Shown here one piece after another: positions 1 to 6,145 of a stretch of DNA of 12,609 nucleotides. The translations under genes were made by a program, and so were the position numbers. Source of the stretch: Thiotrichaceae bacterium (GTDB lineage Bacteria > Pseudomonadota > Gammaproteobacteria > Thiotrichales > Thiotrichaceae); assembly GCA_027008665.1 (NCBI GenBank), contig JALVEA010000140.1:1-12609 (forward strand). Reading direction: 5' to 3'. The notes beneath the pieces are model-generated. The model did not search any database and was not told where the DNA came from. It saw only the letters and a program-made list of their open reading frames with translations. The number at the start of each line of letters is the position of its first letter. Position 1 is the stretch's first letter.

Positions 1-1060
1 TACCATATTGAGTCGCAAACTCCCAATCACGCTCATCATGTGCAGGCACAGCCATCACTGCCCCAGAGCCATAGGACATCAAAACAAAATTAGCAACCCA
101 AATAGGCACTTTATCACCCGTCATTGGATGGATTGCCATCATGCCCGTTGCCATGCCCTTTTTTTCCATCTTAGCCATATCGGCTTCAGCCATTTTGACA
201 TTTTTACATGACTCAATAAACGTCATTAATTCTTTATTATTCGCTGCCGCTTGCAATGCCAGAGGATGCTGTGGCGCAACCGCAACATAAGTCACGCCCA
301 TTAAAGTATCAGGACGGGTGGTAAACACAGACAAACGCTCATCCGAATTTTCAATACCAAAGCTTAGATTCACCCCTTCGGAACGCCCAATCCAATTCGC
401 CTGCATGGTACGCACTTGCTCAGGCCAATCCTCCAGCTTTTTGACATCTTGCAATAATTCATCCGCATAATCGGTAATCTTCAAAAACCACTGATCAATT
501 TCACGTTGCTCAACCACCGCCCCCGAACGCCAACCACGCCCATCAACCACCTGCTCATTCGCCAATACCGTTTGATCAATAGGGTCCCAATTTACCGTCG
601 CTTTTTTACGGTACACCACCCCTTTTTCTAATAAACGCAAAAAGAACCACTGCTCCCAGCGGTAATAATCAGGCTTACAAGTTGCCAACTCACGCGACCA
701 ATCATACGCCAGCCCCATTTTTTTAAGCTGAGCACGCATATCGGCAATATTATGATCCGTCCATGCAGCAGGTGGCACTTTATTTTTAATCGCCGCATTC
801 TCAGCAGGCAAACCAAAGGCATCCCACCCCATCGGTTGCAATACATTCTTACCCTGCATACGCTGAAAACGCGACACCACATCACCAATCGTATAATTTC
901 GCACATGCCCCATATGGAGCTTGCCACTTGGATAAGGAAACATCGACAAGCAATAAAACTTCTCTTTATCAGAATCCTCAGTCACCTCAAATGACTTATT
1001 ATCCTCCCACACTTTCTGGACAGCGGCTTCAATAGATTTTGGATTGTATTCGTTAGGCAT
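1..1060 (-). CDS. leuS: Leucyl-tRNA synthetase, N-terminal 353 residues (partial)
   Basis: Class I aminoacyl-tRNA synthetase that charges tRNA-Leu in the cytoplasm. The reverse strand reads without a stop from ATG (1060-1058) to the window edge, giving 353 of roughly 860 expected residues. Visible motifs are the HIGH-type ATP signature HMGH at residues 49-52, the following LPAENAA segment (84-90), and the CP1 editing domain with its threonine-rich TTRPDT (247-252) and GSGAVMAVPAHDERD (331-345), where the editing aspartate is present. The ZN1 insertion reads NWDPIDQTVLANEQ and lacks the cysteines of E. coli LeuRS; Pseudomonas-type enzymes also lack them, so this is lineage variation and not damage. 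The KMSKS loop and anticodon domains lie outside the window. No clear Shine-Dalgarno precedes the AT-rich start region. GC content is visibly higher than in pilY1. Confidence 0.97.
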   Translation of the reverse strand, partial: MPNEYNPKSIEAAVQKVWEDNKSFEVTEDSDKEKFYCLSMFPYPSGKLHMGHVRNYTIGDVVSRFQRMQGKNVLQPMGWDAFGLPAENAAIKNKVPPAAWTDHNIADMRAQLKKMGLAYDWSRELATCKPDYYRWEQWFFLRLLEKGVVYRKKATVNWDPIDQTVLANEQVVDGRGWRSGAVVEQREIDQWFLKITDYADELLQDVKKLEDWPEQVRTMQANWIGRSEGVNLSFGIENSDERLSVFTTRPDTLMGVTYVAVAPQHPLALQAAANNKELMTFIESCKNVKMAEADMAKMEKKGMATGMMAIHPMTGDKVPIWVANFVLMSYGSGAVMAVPAHDERDWEFATQYG

Positions 1061-1173
1061 AATTTTTTAAATTTAATCAATCAATAAAAACAATAAAGCC
1101 CCATAGAATACCCGTCTCCACCTCATCTCGCCACTAATGAATAAATTACTTTACTCACTGATACAGAGAACCC

Positions 1174-1250
1174 CTCGCTCCCAAATTCATCCGCTCGTCC
1201 TCTCGTTCCCAAATTCATTTGGGAACGCAGTTTAGAGGAATTTATTCCTC
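1174..1250. repeat. REP-like palindromic repeat cluster
   Basis: An 11-base arm CGTTCCCAAAT (1204-1214) is followed after TC by its exact complement ATTTGGGAACG (1217-1227). A second, 7-base palindrome GAGGAAT-TT-ATTCCTC lies at 1235-1250. Upstream, 1174-1190 repeats the 17 bases of 1202-1218 with one mismatch, so a degraded partial copy sits next to the intact one. The GTTCCC...GGGAAC design resembles short palindromes dispersed in many gammaproteobacterial genomes. It could also act as a transcription stop, but no T-run follows on either strand. Confidence 0.65.
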
Positions 1251-1376
1251 GGATAAAATAACAAGCCACTTATCAGAAAATCCACCATAGAAATACGACA
1301 GCAAATACACTAAATCACTTTGCGACAAGTATTATTTATGAGCAGAACTCGCTACAAAATCACCAAAGCACGGTAG

Positions 1377-1444
1377 GTCGGCTAAGATGCGCATTGCACA
1401 AAGCTAAAATTCAAGATTAATCTGTCCGCGCATCGCTAGCCGAC
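1377..1444. repeat. Long imperfect hairpin of REP/MITE type
   Basis: The left arm GTCGGCTAAGATGCGC (1377-1392) pairs with the right arm GCGCATCGCTAGCCGAC (1428-1444), with a single one-base bulge, around a 35-base spacer. It resembles the widespread GTCGG...CCGAC intergenic palindromes that RAYT transposases are thought to mobilise. A RAYT relic lies about 210 bases downstream. Confidence 0.6.
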
Positions 1445-1624
1445 AGCATATCGTCATTTGTTCAATAGCAATAAAGGACATTAATAAATATATTTTATTC
1501 ATGTGCCATTATTACCCGCCCAAAATGTGCTTTTAAGGACTGTCTAGCGTCGATTTGCCAATATTTAATAAAGAGGGGGGGGTTATAACAAGAGCTATAA
1601 AACTAATAATGGCATAATCCTTTT

Positions 1625-1647
1625 ACTCCAAATCAAACCAATGGAGT
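1625..1647. repeat. Hairpin at the 5' side of the transposase relic
   Basis: ACTCCA (1625-1630) and TGGAGT (1642-1647) are exact complements around an 11-base loop. The right arm includes GGAG (1643-1646), a good Shine-Dalgarno spaced 7 bases from the relic's ATG at 1654. It may be the left-end hairpin of an IS200/RAYT-like element, or simply a fold that hides the ribosome binding site. Confidence 0.4.
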
Positions 1648-1653
1648 CATCTG

Positions 1654-1753
1654 ATGAGTCGTAGTCGTTATAAAAAATAACCCTGTAAAACGTGGCTATG
1701 TGGATAAACAAGAGCATTGGCGATATTCTAGTGCTAAAACTGCTTATGAGTGA
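1654..1753 (+). pseudogene. Internally deleted RAYT (Y1) transposase relic
   Basis: REP-associated tyrosine transposases are small IS200-like HUH enzymes. Here ATG at 1654, with GGAG seven bases upstream, opens MSRSRYK, a typical start for the family, but then meets TAA at 1678-1680. In the frame beginning at 1676 the sequence reads NNPVKRGYVDKQEHW followed by RYSSA and continues to TGA at 1751-1753. That is the usual C-terminal signature of these transposases. The HUH motif, the catalytic tyrosine and nearly all the middle of the protein (normally well over 100 residues) are missing, so the gene is dead. The preserved ends with a lost centre suggest one internal deletion rather than gradual decay. 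Assignment rests on recognising the end motifs. Confidence 0.6.
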
Positions 1754-1760
1754 CCCAAAG

Positions 1761-1787
1761 GTTGTTCACAATTGATTCATGAGCAAC
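1761..1787. repeat. Hairpin at the 3' side of the transposase relic
   Basis: GTTGTTCA (1761-1768) pairs with TGAGCAAC (1780-1787), with one G-T wobble, around an 11-base loop. It begins 7 bases after the relic's stop. The loop length equals that of the hairpin at 1625-1647 on the other side, which would fit paired end hairpins of a small element. Confidence 0.35.
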
Positions 1788-1836
1788 TTGCTACTATTGA
1801 TATTTCCTATCCATAGAATAGTCGGGTCTTAGAGTT

Positions 1837-4800
1837 ATGTATAAAAATACGCTGTTAAAAAGAATGTCTGATATTTTTTTTTCAAGTTGTATTTTATTGC
1901 TAAGTATCATGGGTTCAGCGACTGCTGAAGATACTGAAATTTATAAAGATTTAGTGCCTCCTGCAAATTCTAATGTTATGTTTATATTAGATCTTTCAGG
2001 GAGTATGTTGTGGGATTTAGGGGCGGATACTCCGCCTGCGAATAAGACAACACAGCGTCTTGCGGTCATGAAAAGTGCATTAGATGCGGTGCTGTCAGAT
2101 CCTGATCTTAAAAATATTAATATTGGTTTAATGGGTTTTTCGGGGATTAATAATAGTGCTAAAAGCAAGGCACATGGACCTAGCTTTCCTGTTGTTGATG
2201 TTGAATCACCTTCTTTTGACTCTCTTTTCTTAAACCCTAATTTTAATCCTAATAATAAAGACAGTGCGACGTATTTGTCTGTTGCGAATCAATGGACAAC
2301 TTTAGCATCAAAGTTTAATTGGAATATTTCAAAAAAAAATAGTTGGATTCCTAAAAAGAAAGCAAAGATAACGGTTGTGAAATCGGGCAAAAAGAAAGCA
2401 ACTAGCGATCAGTTAAATGCTAAAGAATATATGCGTTTAGTAGCTAATACGTGGAAGGCGAAGGGAGGAACGCCAATTGTTGATGCTTTTTATGAGGCGG
2501 CACTTTATTTTAGAGGTGAGGATGTTGATTATGGTAAATTTCTGCCAAATGATCATCGTTCTGCTCATCCTGCAACTTATATGGGGGAGATAAAAAAAGA
2601 GAGTCTACCCCCCAAGCAGGTTTGTTCGACTAAGACCTGTTACGGGAGTGCTTGCAATGCTACAAAAGTATGTACTCCCTATGCGGCAGGAACTTATAAG
2701 GCGCGTTGTTATAATATTACAGAAACGCAATGTTTAACAAAACATCCAACTTGGAGTAATTGCTCTTATCATCCTTATCAAAGTTGCTCAAATAGTTGTC
2801 CTGATGGTCAATATAATGAGTTCGGTGGTTGCTTAAATCCTGTGAAAACCTGTGTTAATAAGCATTATTATCAATGCGATGTTCCTTATAATGCAGGGGT
2901 GCATTGCAAGCATACGGTTTGTAAAAATGTCATTGATACTATTGTCACGGGTAATCCTACCTATATTAGTCCTATTAAAGAAGAGTGTCAGAGCAGTACC
3001 TTGATCTTAATGTCAGATGGTATGCCAACTTTAAATGCAACCGCTAATAAAGTGAATGCGTTGATTCCAAGTGCTTATAGTAATAACTGTCAAAATAAAG
3101 GGAATTCATCTATCGGTGGAGTTGAATACAATGGGCGTTGTGGGGCTGAATTAGCTAGTTATTTACATAAAGAAGATCAATCTTCAACGCTTAATGGAAA
3201 GCAGACCATAGAAACCTCTACGATTGGATTTGCATTAAATGGTAATACTGAAGCGGCTGATTATTTAAAGCTTTTATCAAAAAATGGAGGCGGTGAATTT
3301 TATAATGCTAATGATCTTAATAGTTTAACAGCATCGTTTAAGGATGCTTTAACGGGAGGAAGTAAAAAGGCGAGATTATTTACTTCACCTTCCTTTAATG
3401 TCGCACCATCGAAACTATTAGAACATGATAATGAGGTTTTTCTACCTGTTTTTAATCATAAAAGCTCACCACTTTGGAGTGGTAACTTAAAAAAATTCAA
3501 ATTACTCAAAGGTGAAATCGTTGATACCGCTAATATAGCGGCAACGGATGATAATGGCACTTTGCGTACTGATGCTCGTGATGAATGGGCAACAAAAATA
3601 CCTGAACATGCGGTAGAAGATGGTGGAGCGGCTAGTTTATTAGATCCTACTAAACGTAATTTATTAACGAATACCTCAGGTGCTACATTACAAGCATTGA
3701 ATAAAAGCAATGTGACTAAAGCCATGCTCGGTGATACCACAATGGATGATAATATGCAAATGGCATTATTGAATTTTATTCAAGGCTATGAAAAAGATGG
3801 TATAACGGCACGCCATCACCTAGGAGATATTATTCATAGTAAACCTGTTGTGATTACTTATGGTACTGAAAAACGGGTTTTTATTGGTACTAATGAGGGC
3901 TTTTTACATTCCTTTGATGCCAAAACAGGCGAGGAAAAATTTGCCTTTATGCCACAGATTTTATTAAAAAATATAGCAGTTCAATATAAAAATCAAAGTT
4001 CGGATAAGCATTTATCAGGGGTAGACGGTGAAATAACCAGTTGGATTCAGGATGTCAATCATAATGGTCAATGGGATGCAGGTGAAAAGGTAGTGCTGTT
4101 TTTTGGTCTGCGACGTGGTGGACATGCTTATTATGCCTTGGATGTTTCTGATCCTACTAAAGATCCTACTTTGCTATGGAAAATTGATGATTCAATGGCT
4201 GATTTTAGTGAGTTAGGACAAACATGGTCTACCCCTGTTTTAACCCAACTTCGTTATGGTAAAGATGCAAGCTTGCGCCCCGTATTGATTTTTGGTGGGG
4301 GTTATAACGAACGCATTGATGAGGAGGATACTACGCAACGGACTTTGGCATCTAGCAATAATAAAGGAAGCACTGTTTATATTGTCAATGCTATCACAGG
4401 GGCTTTTATTTGGCGGGCTGATCCTTCTAATTCCGTCATGAAATATGCTGTTCCAGCGACTATTCGCGCCTTAGATATGGATCGTAATGGTTCAGTTGAT
4501 CGGCTGTATTTTGGAGATATGGGAGGCAATATCTGGCGTGTTGATCTAAATGCAGGGGATTTTGAAGCATCGCCGACATTGCATGATTTATCAAAAGCGA
4601 AATTAACTAAACTAGCAGCATTAGGGAATAATACAGGGACTGATTTGCGTAAATTTTTCTATGAGCCTGATGTGGCATTTTTTAGACATCAAGGGCAGTT
4701 TTTATTAACCATTGCGATTGGAAGTGGTTATCGCTCACATCCTTTAAATGAAAATATTGTTAATCGTTTTTTTGTGCTAAGAGATCAATATGTATTACGT

Positions 4801-5346
4801 CTTCCTGATGCCAATTTTAAAACAATTCAAGCAACAGATTTATTAAAAGCACCTGTCAATAGCACGCAGAAACTTCTCGATAATAACTATTATGGTTGGT
4901 ATCGTGAACTTAATACCCTTCAATATGAAAAAGTATTAGCCACTGCTACCACCTTTATGAATCGAGTTATCTTCACCACCTTCGGTAAAACAGCTCCTAT
5001 TGCTGTTACAGCAGGTAGTTGTGATACTGTGACTAATTTTCAGTCCAGAGCCTATGTGATTGATCTTTTAAGAGGTGGTGCTGTGATTGATTTTGATAGC
5101 GGACAAACAGGCAATGAAGCGTCAATAAAAATATCAAATGATGAAATTGTTGCTACGCCACAGATTATCTTTGGTCAAATAAAATCTTCCGCAGACACCG
5201 CTTGCTCTAAAACAGATTGTAGTCAAACGATCTCAATGCGAGTGGGTAAAAAGAACACGCCCTTTGTCGATACCTCAACAACAGGTGGTAATGTTGATAT
5301 CACGACTTTATTACCTAAAGTTTTTTGGCGAGAGGAAGAAAAGTAG
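1837..5346 (+). CDS. pilY1: PilY1-like type IV pilus tip adhesin/assembly protein
   Basis: PilY1/PilC-family proteins sit at the type IV pilus tip, prime pilus assembly and mediate adhesion and surface sensing. The 1169 residues match the family size (P. aeruginosa PilY1 is about 1160). Residues 1-30 form a signal peptide ending GSATA|ED. A von Willebrand A domain follows with MIDAS motif DLSGS (52-56), the threonine loop GGTP (T212) and a LMSDG aspartate (D394). Between T212 and D394 is an insert with 14 cysteines at residues 263-362. The C-terminal half (about 650-1169) is the PilY propeller, with EF-hand-like loops at 739-750 (DVNHNGQWDAGE) and 880-888 (DMDRNGSVD); the second matches the known PilY1 calcium site. 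ATG 1837 is preferred to ATG 1864 because it supplies the basic n-region (K3, K8, R9), though no clear Shine-Dalgarno is visible. A T9 run lies in the signal peptide codons. No minor pilin genes adjoin it. GC content is the lowest of the genes here. Confidence 0.92.
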   Translation: MYKNTLLKRMSDIFFSSCILLLSIMGSATAEDTEIYKDLVPPANSNVMFILDLSGSMLWDLGADTPPANKTTQRLAVMKSALDAVLSDPDLKNINIGLMGFSGINNSAKSKAHGPSFPVVDVESPSFDSLFLNPNFNPNNKDSATYLSVANQWTTLASKFNWNISKKNSWIPKKKAKITVVKSGKKKATSDQLNAKEYMRLVANTWKAKGGTPIVDAFYEAALYFRGEDVDYGKFLPNDHRSAHPATYMGEIKKESLPPKQVCSTKTCYGSACNATKVCTPYAAGTYKARCYNITETQCLTKHPTWSNCSYHPYQSCSNSCPDGQYNEFGGCLNPVKTCVNKHYYQCDVPYNAGVHCKHTVCKNVIDTIVTGNPTYISPIKEECQSSTLILMSDGMPTLNATANKVNALIPSAYSNNCQNKGNSSIGGVEYNGRCGAELASYLHKEDQSSTLNGKQTIETSTIGFALNGNTEAADYLKLLSKNGGGEFYNANDLNSLTASFKDALTGGSKKARLFTSPSFNVAPSKLLEHDNEVFLPVFNHKSSPLWSGNLKKFKLLKGEIVDTANIAATDDNGTLRTDARDEWATKIPEHAVEDGGAASLLDPTKRNLLTNTSGATLQALNKSNVTKAMLGDTTMDDNMQMALLNFIQGYEKDGITARHHLGDIIHSKPVVITYGTEKRVFIGTNEGFLHSFDAKTGEEKFAFMPQILLKNIAVQYKNQSSDKHLSGVDGEITSWIQDVNHNGQWDAGEKVVLFFGLRRGGHAYYALDVSDPTKDPTLLWKIDDSMADFSELGQTWSTPVLTQLRYGKDASLRPVLIFGGGYNERIDEEDTTQRTLASSNNKGSTVYIVNAITGAFIWRADPSNSVMKYAVPATIRALDMDRNGSVDRLYFGDMGGNIWRVDLNAGDFEASPTLHDLSKAKLTKLAALGNNTGTDLRKFFYEPDVAFFRHQGQFLLTIAIGSGYRSHPLNENIVNRFFVLRDQYVLRLPDANFKTIQATDLLKAPVNSTQKLLDNNYYGWYRELNTLQYEKVLATATTFMNRVIFTTFGKTAPIAVTAGSCDTVTNFQSRAYVIDLLRGGAVIDFDSGQTGNEASIKISNDEIVATPQIIFGQIKSSADTACSKTDCSQTISMRVGKKNTPFVDTSTTGGNVDITTLLPKVFWREEEK
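1874..1882 (+). repeat. T9 homopolymer in the pilY1 signal peptide codons
   Basis: Nine consecutive T residues span codons 13-16 of pilY1. Gain or loss of one base would shift the frame at the start of the protein. A second nine-base tract (A9, 2331-2339) lies in codons 165-168. Neisseria pilC is known to switch on and off through a homopolymer in its signal-peptide region; that this tract behaves the same way is inference. Confidence 0.5.
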
Positions 5347-5383
5347 TTTTTTATTGAATTTTTAATTATTAGAAAATATAAGA

Positions 5384-5400
5384 AAGTATCAATGATACTT
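5384..5400. terminator. Weak hairpin after pilY1, possible terminator
   Basis: AAGTATC and GATACTT form a 7-base stem with an AAT loop, 38 bases after the pilY1 stop. The stem is AT-rich and has no T-run after it on the plus strand, so it is a poor intrinsic terminator. It may only protect the 3' end of the transcript. Confidence 0.25.
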
Positions 5401-5456
5401 AGTATAGATGTGTCGATAAAACCAGATAAATATTCCTACCTGTTCTTACATATTTA

Positions 5457-5485
5457 TTGATAACAATCAAACTTGTTGATATATT
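5457..5485 (+). promoter_or_regulatory. Candidate sigma70 promoter for rne
   Basis: TTGATA (5457-5462) and TATATT (5480-5485) each match the consensus at five of six bases and are exactly 17 bases apart. Transcription would start near 5492 and give a leader of about 650 bases before the rne ATG. AT-rich DNA produces chance matches, so this is a candidate only. Confidence 0.4.
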
Positions 5486-5752
5486 AGCGCGTCAATTTAC
5501 AGCATGATAAGTTCATTCTTTTTAGACTTAACGTTCATGTAAAGCGAAGAAAAGAATAGCTGGGAAATTTGAAATTATATTTTTTAATTTTCTAAAATAT
5601 TTTAAAAACCGTACTGGTCGAAATGACAAACAGACGGATATGCAGGAATAACAGATAAATCGTTGTTCCTATAGGACACTAATAGCTTATTTGTATAAAT
5701 AATACAAAAAGCATAACAGCTTCCTTTGTTAGATTAGTAAACAATAGAATTT

Positions 5753-5791
5753 AACAATGTGTCTAGTTAGATATTATTTAGGCGCATTGTT
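5753..5791 (+). promoter_or_regulatory. Strong leader hairpin upstream of rne
   Basis: Bases 5753-5766 pair with 5778-5791 to give 14 continuous base pairs around an 11-base loop. Three pairs are G-U wobbles that hold only in a plus-strand transcript; in a minus-strand RNA they would be A-C mismatches. This points to a functional fold in plus-strand RNA, such as an rne leader element or a separate small RNA. Confidence 0.45.
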
Positions 5792-5828
5792 CCTTGGTCA
5801 ATCTCATACGTCTATTGGGAATAGTCTT

Positions 5829-5871
5829 AGCGATTATAAATATAAGTGTTATTTATAAATAACTTATCGCT
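5829..5871 (+). promoter_or_regulatory. Nested palindrome in the rne leader
   Basis: AGCGAT (5829-5834) and ATCGCT (5866-5871) enclose a perfect 16-base palindrome GTTATTTATAAATAAC (5848-5863). It could be an RNA hairpin or a site for a dimeric DNA-binding protein. A six-T run begins 12 bases later (5883-5888), too far for a standard intrinsic terminator. Confidence 0.4.
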
Positions 5872-6045
5872 GGTATCTTCTCTTTTTTAACGTAAGTTAC
5901 GATTTAGAACCTTGCACCGTTAGTTTTGATAATGGATATTATCTACATAACAAACCCCATTCCTTGATGAAAAATTTTGATCCCTTGTTTTAAGTTAAAA
6001 ACTAAAAGTCTGAGGGTGAGATTATCTTGAAGGAGTCGCTTATAA

Positions 6046-6084
6046 ATGATGCATTATCTGGTGTTAAATATATCTGTTCTTTAG
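6046..6084 (+). CDS. Possible 12-residue leader peptide upstream of rne
   Basis: ATG ATG at 6046-6051 opens a short frame reading MMHYLVLNISVL and stopping at TAG 6082-6084, which is 61 bases before the rne start. It is preceded by GAAGGAG (6029-6035 region), a closer match to the Shine-Dalgarno consensus than that of rne itself, although the spacing to the first ATG is on the long side (about 11 bases). Ribosomes on this frame would lie just upstream of the hairpin at 6109-6139. It may be a leader peptide that tunes rne translation, or a chance frame; size alone cannot decide. Confidence 0.25.
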   Translation: MMHYLVLNISVL

Positions 6085-6108
6085 TTTCTCTTGTTTTAGT
6101 CACAAACA

Positions 6109-6139
6109 AACGTAAGCTGTTACATTAACAGGAAACGTT
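6109..6139 (+). promoter_or_regulatory. Hairpin enclosing the rne ribosome binding site
   Basis: AACGT (6109-6113) pairs with ACGTT (6135-6139), and CTGTT (6117-6121) with AACAG (6127-6131), around an ACATT loop and a symmetric AAG/GAA internal loop. The rne Shine-Dalgarno AGGAAA (6130-6135) lies in the 3' side, so folding would partly mask it. The ATG follows 7 bases after the stem. Confidence 0.4.
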
Positions 6140-6145
6140 ACTTTC

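Larger units (their letters stand above)
1061..1836. other. Gene-free stretch with palindromic repeats and transposase debris
   Basis: This 776-base stretch separates the divergent leuS and pilY1 genes. Both promoters should lie here, but I could not identify a convincing -35/-10 pair for either. It holds a short direct repeat and two adjacent palindromes (1174-1250), a long imperfect hairpin of REP type (1377-1444), a G8 homopolymer (1575-1582) and a deleted RAYT transposase relic (1654-1753). No long open frame is present. The mix suggests a site that has repeatedly collected mobile repeats. Confidence 0.8.
5347..6145. other. Long pilY1-rne intergenic region, probably the rne leader
   Basis: These 799 bases contain no gene-sized reading frame. 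They hold a weak hairpin just after pilY1 (5384-5400), a promoter candidate (5457-5485), hairpins at 5753-5791, 5812-5824 (CTATT-GGG-AATAG) and 5829-5871, a second and poorer promoter candidate (TTGCAC at 5912, TATTAT at 5937, 19 bases apart), a 12-codon mini-ORF (6046-6084) and a hairpin over the rne ribosome binding site (6109-6139). E. coli rne also has a long structured leader through which RNase E controls its own mRNA, so an analogous role is plausible. Confidence 0.6.

Noticed and set aside
469..588. LeuRS ZN1 domain lacking zinc-binding cysteines as a defect
   Set aside because: Pseudomonas-type LeuRS proteins have the same NWDP...GRGWRSG pattern, so this is normal variation.
628..927. 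Minus-strand frame overlapping leuS out of frame
   Set aside because: The same strand is read as LeuRS with intact signature motifs in another frame.
752..994. Open frame on the plus strand opposite leuS (also one at 8-211)
   Set aside because: Both lie inside the well-supported leuS coding region on the other strand and show no motif or ribosome binding site.
1795..1819. TAGAAT near 1814 as a -10 box for pilY1
   Set aside because: The only -35-like hexamer (TTGCTA at 1788) is 20 bases away, and the start would lie about a dozen bases before the ATG; too weak to report.
5829..5888. Palindrome followed by a T-run as an intrinsic terminator
   Set aside because: The T-run starts 12 bases after the outer stem and the stem is AT-rich, so it does not fit a standard terminator, although attenuation in the leader is not excluded.
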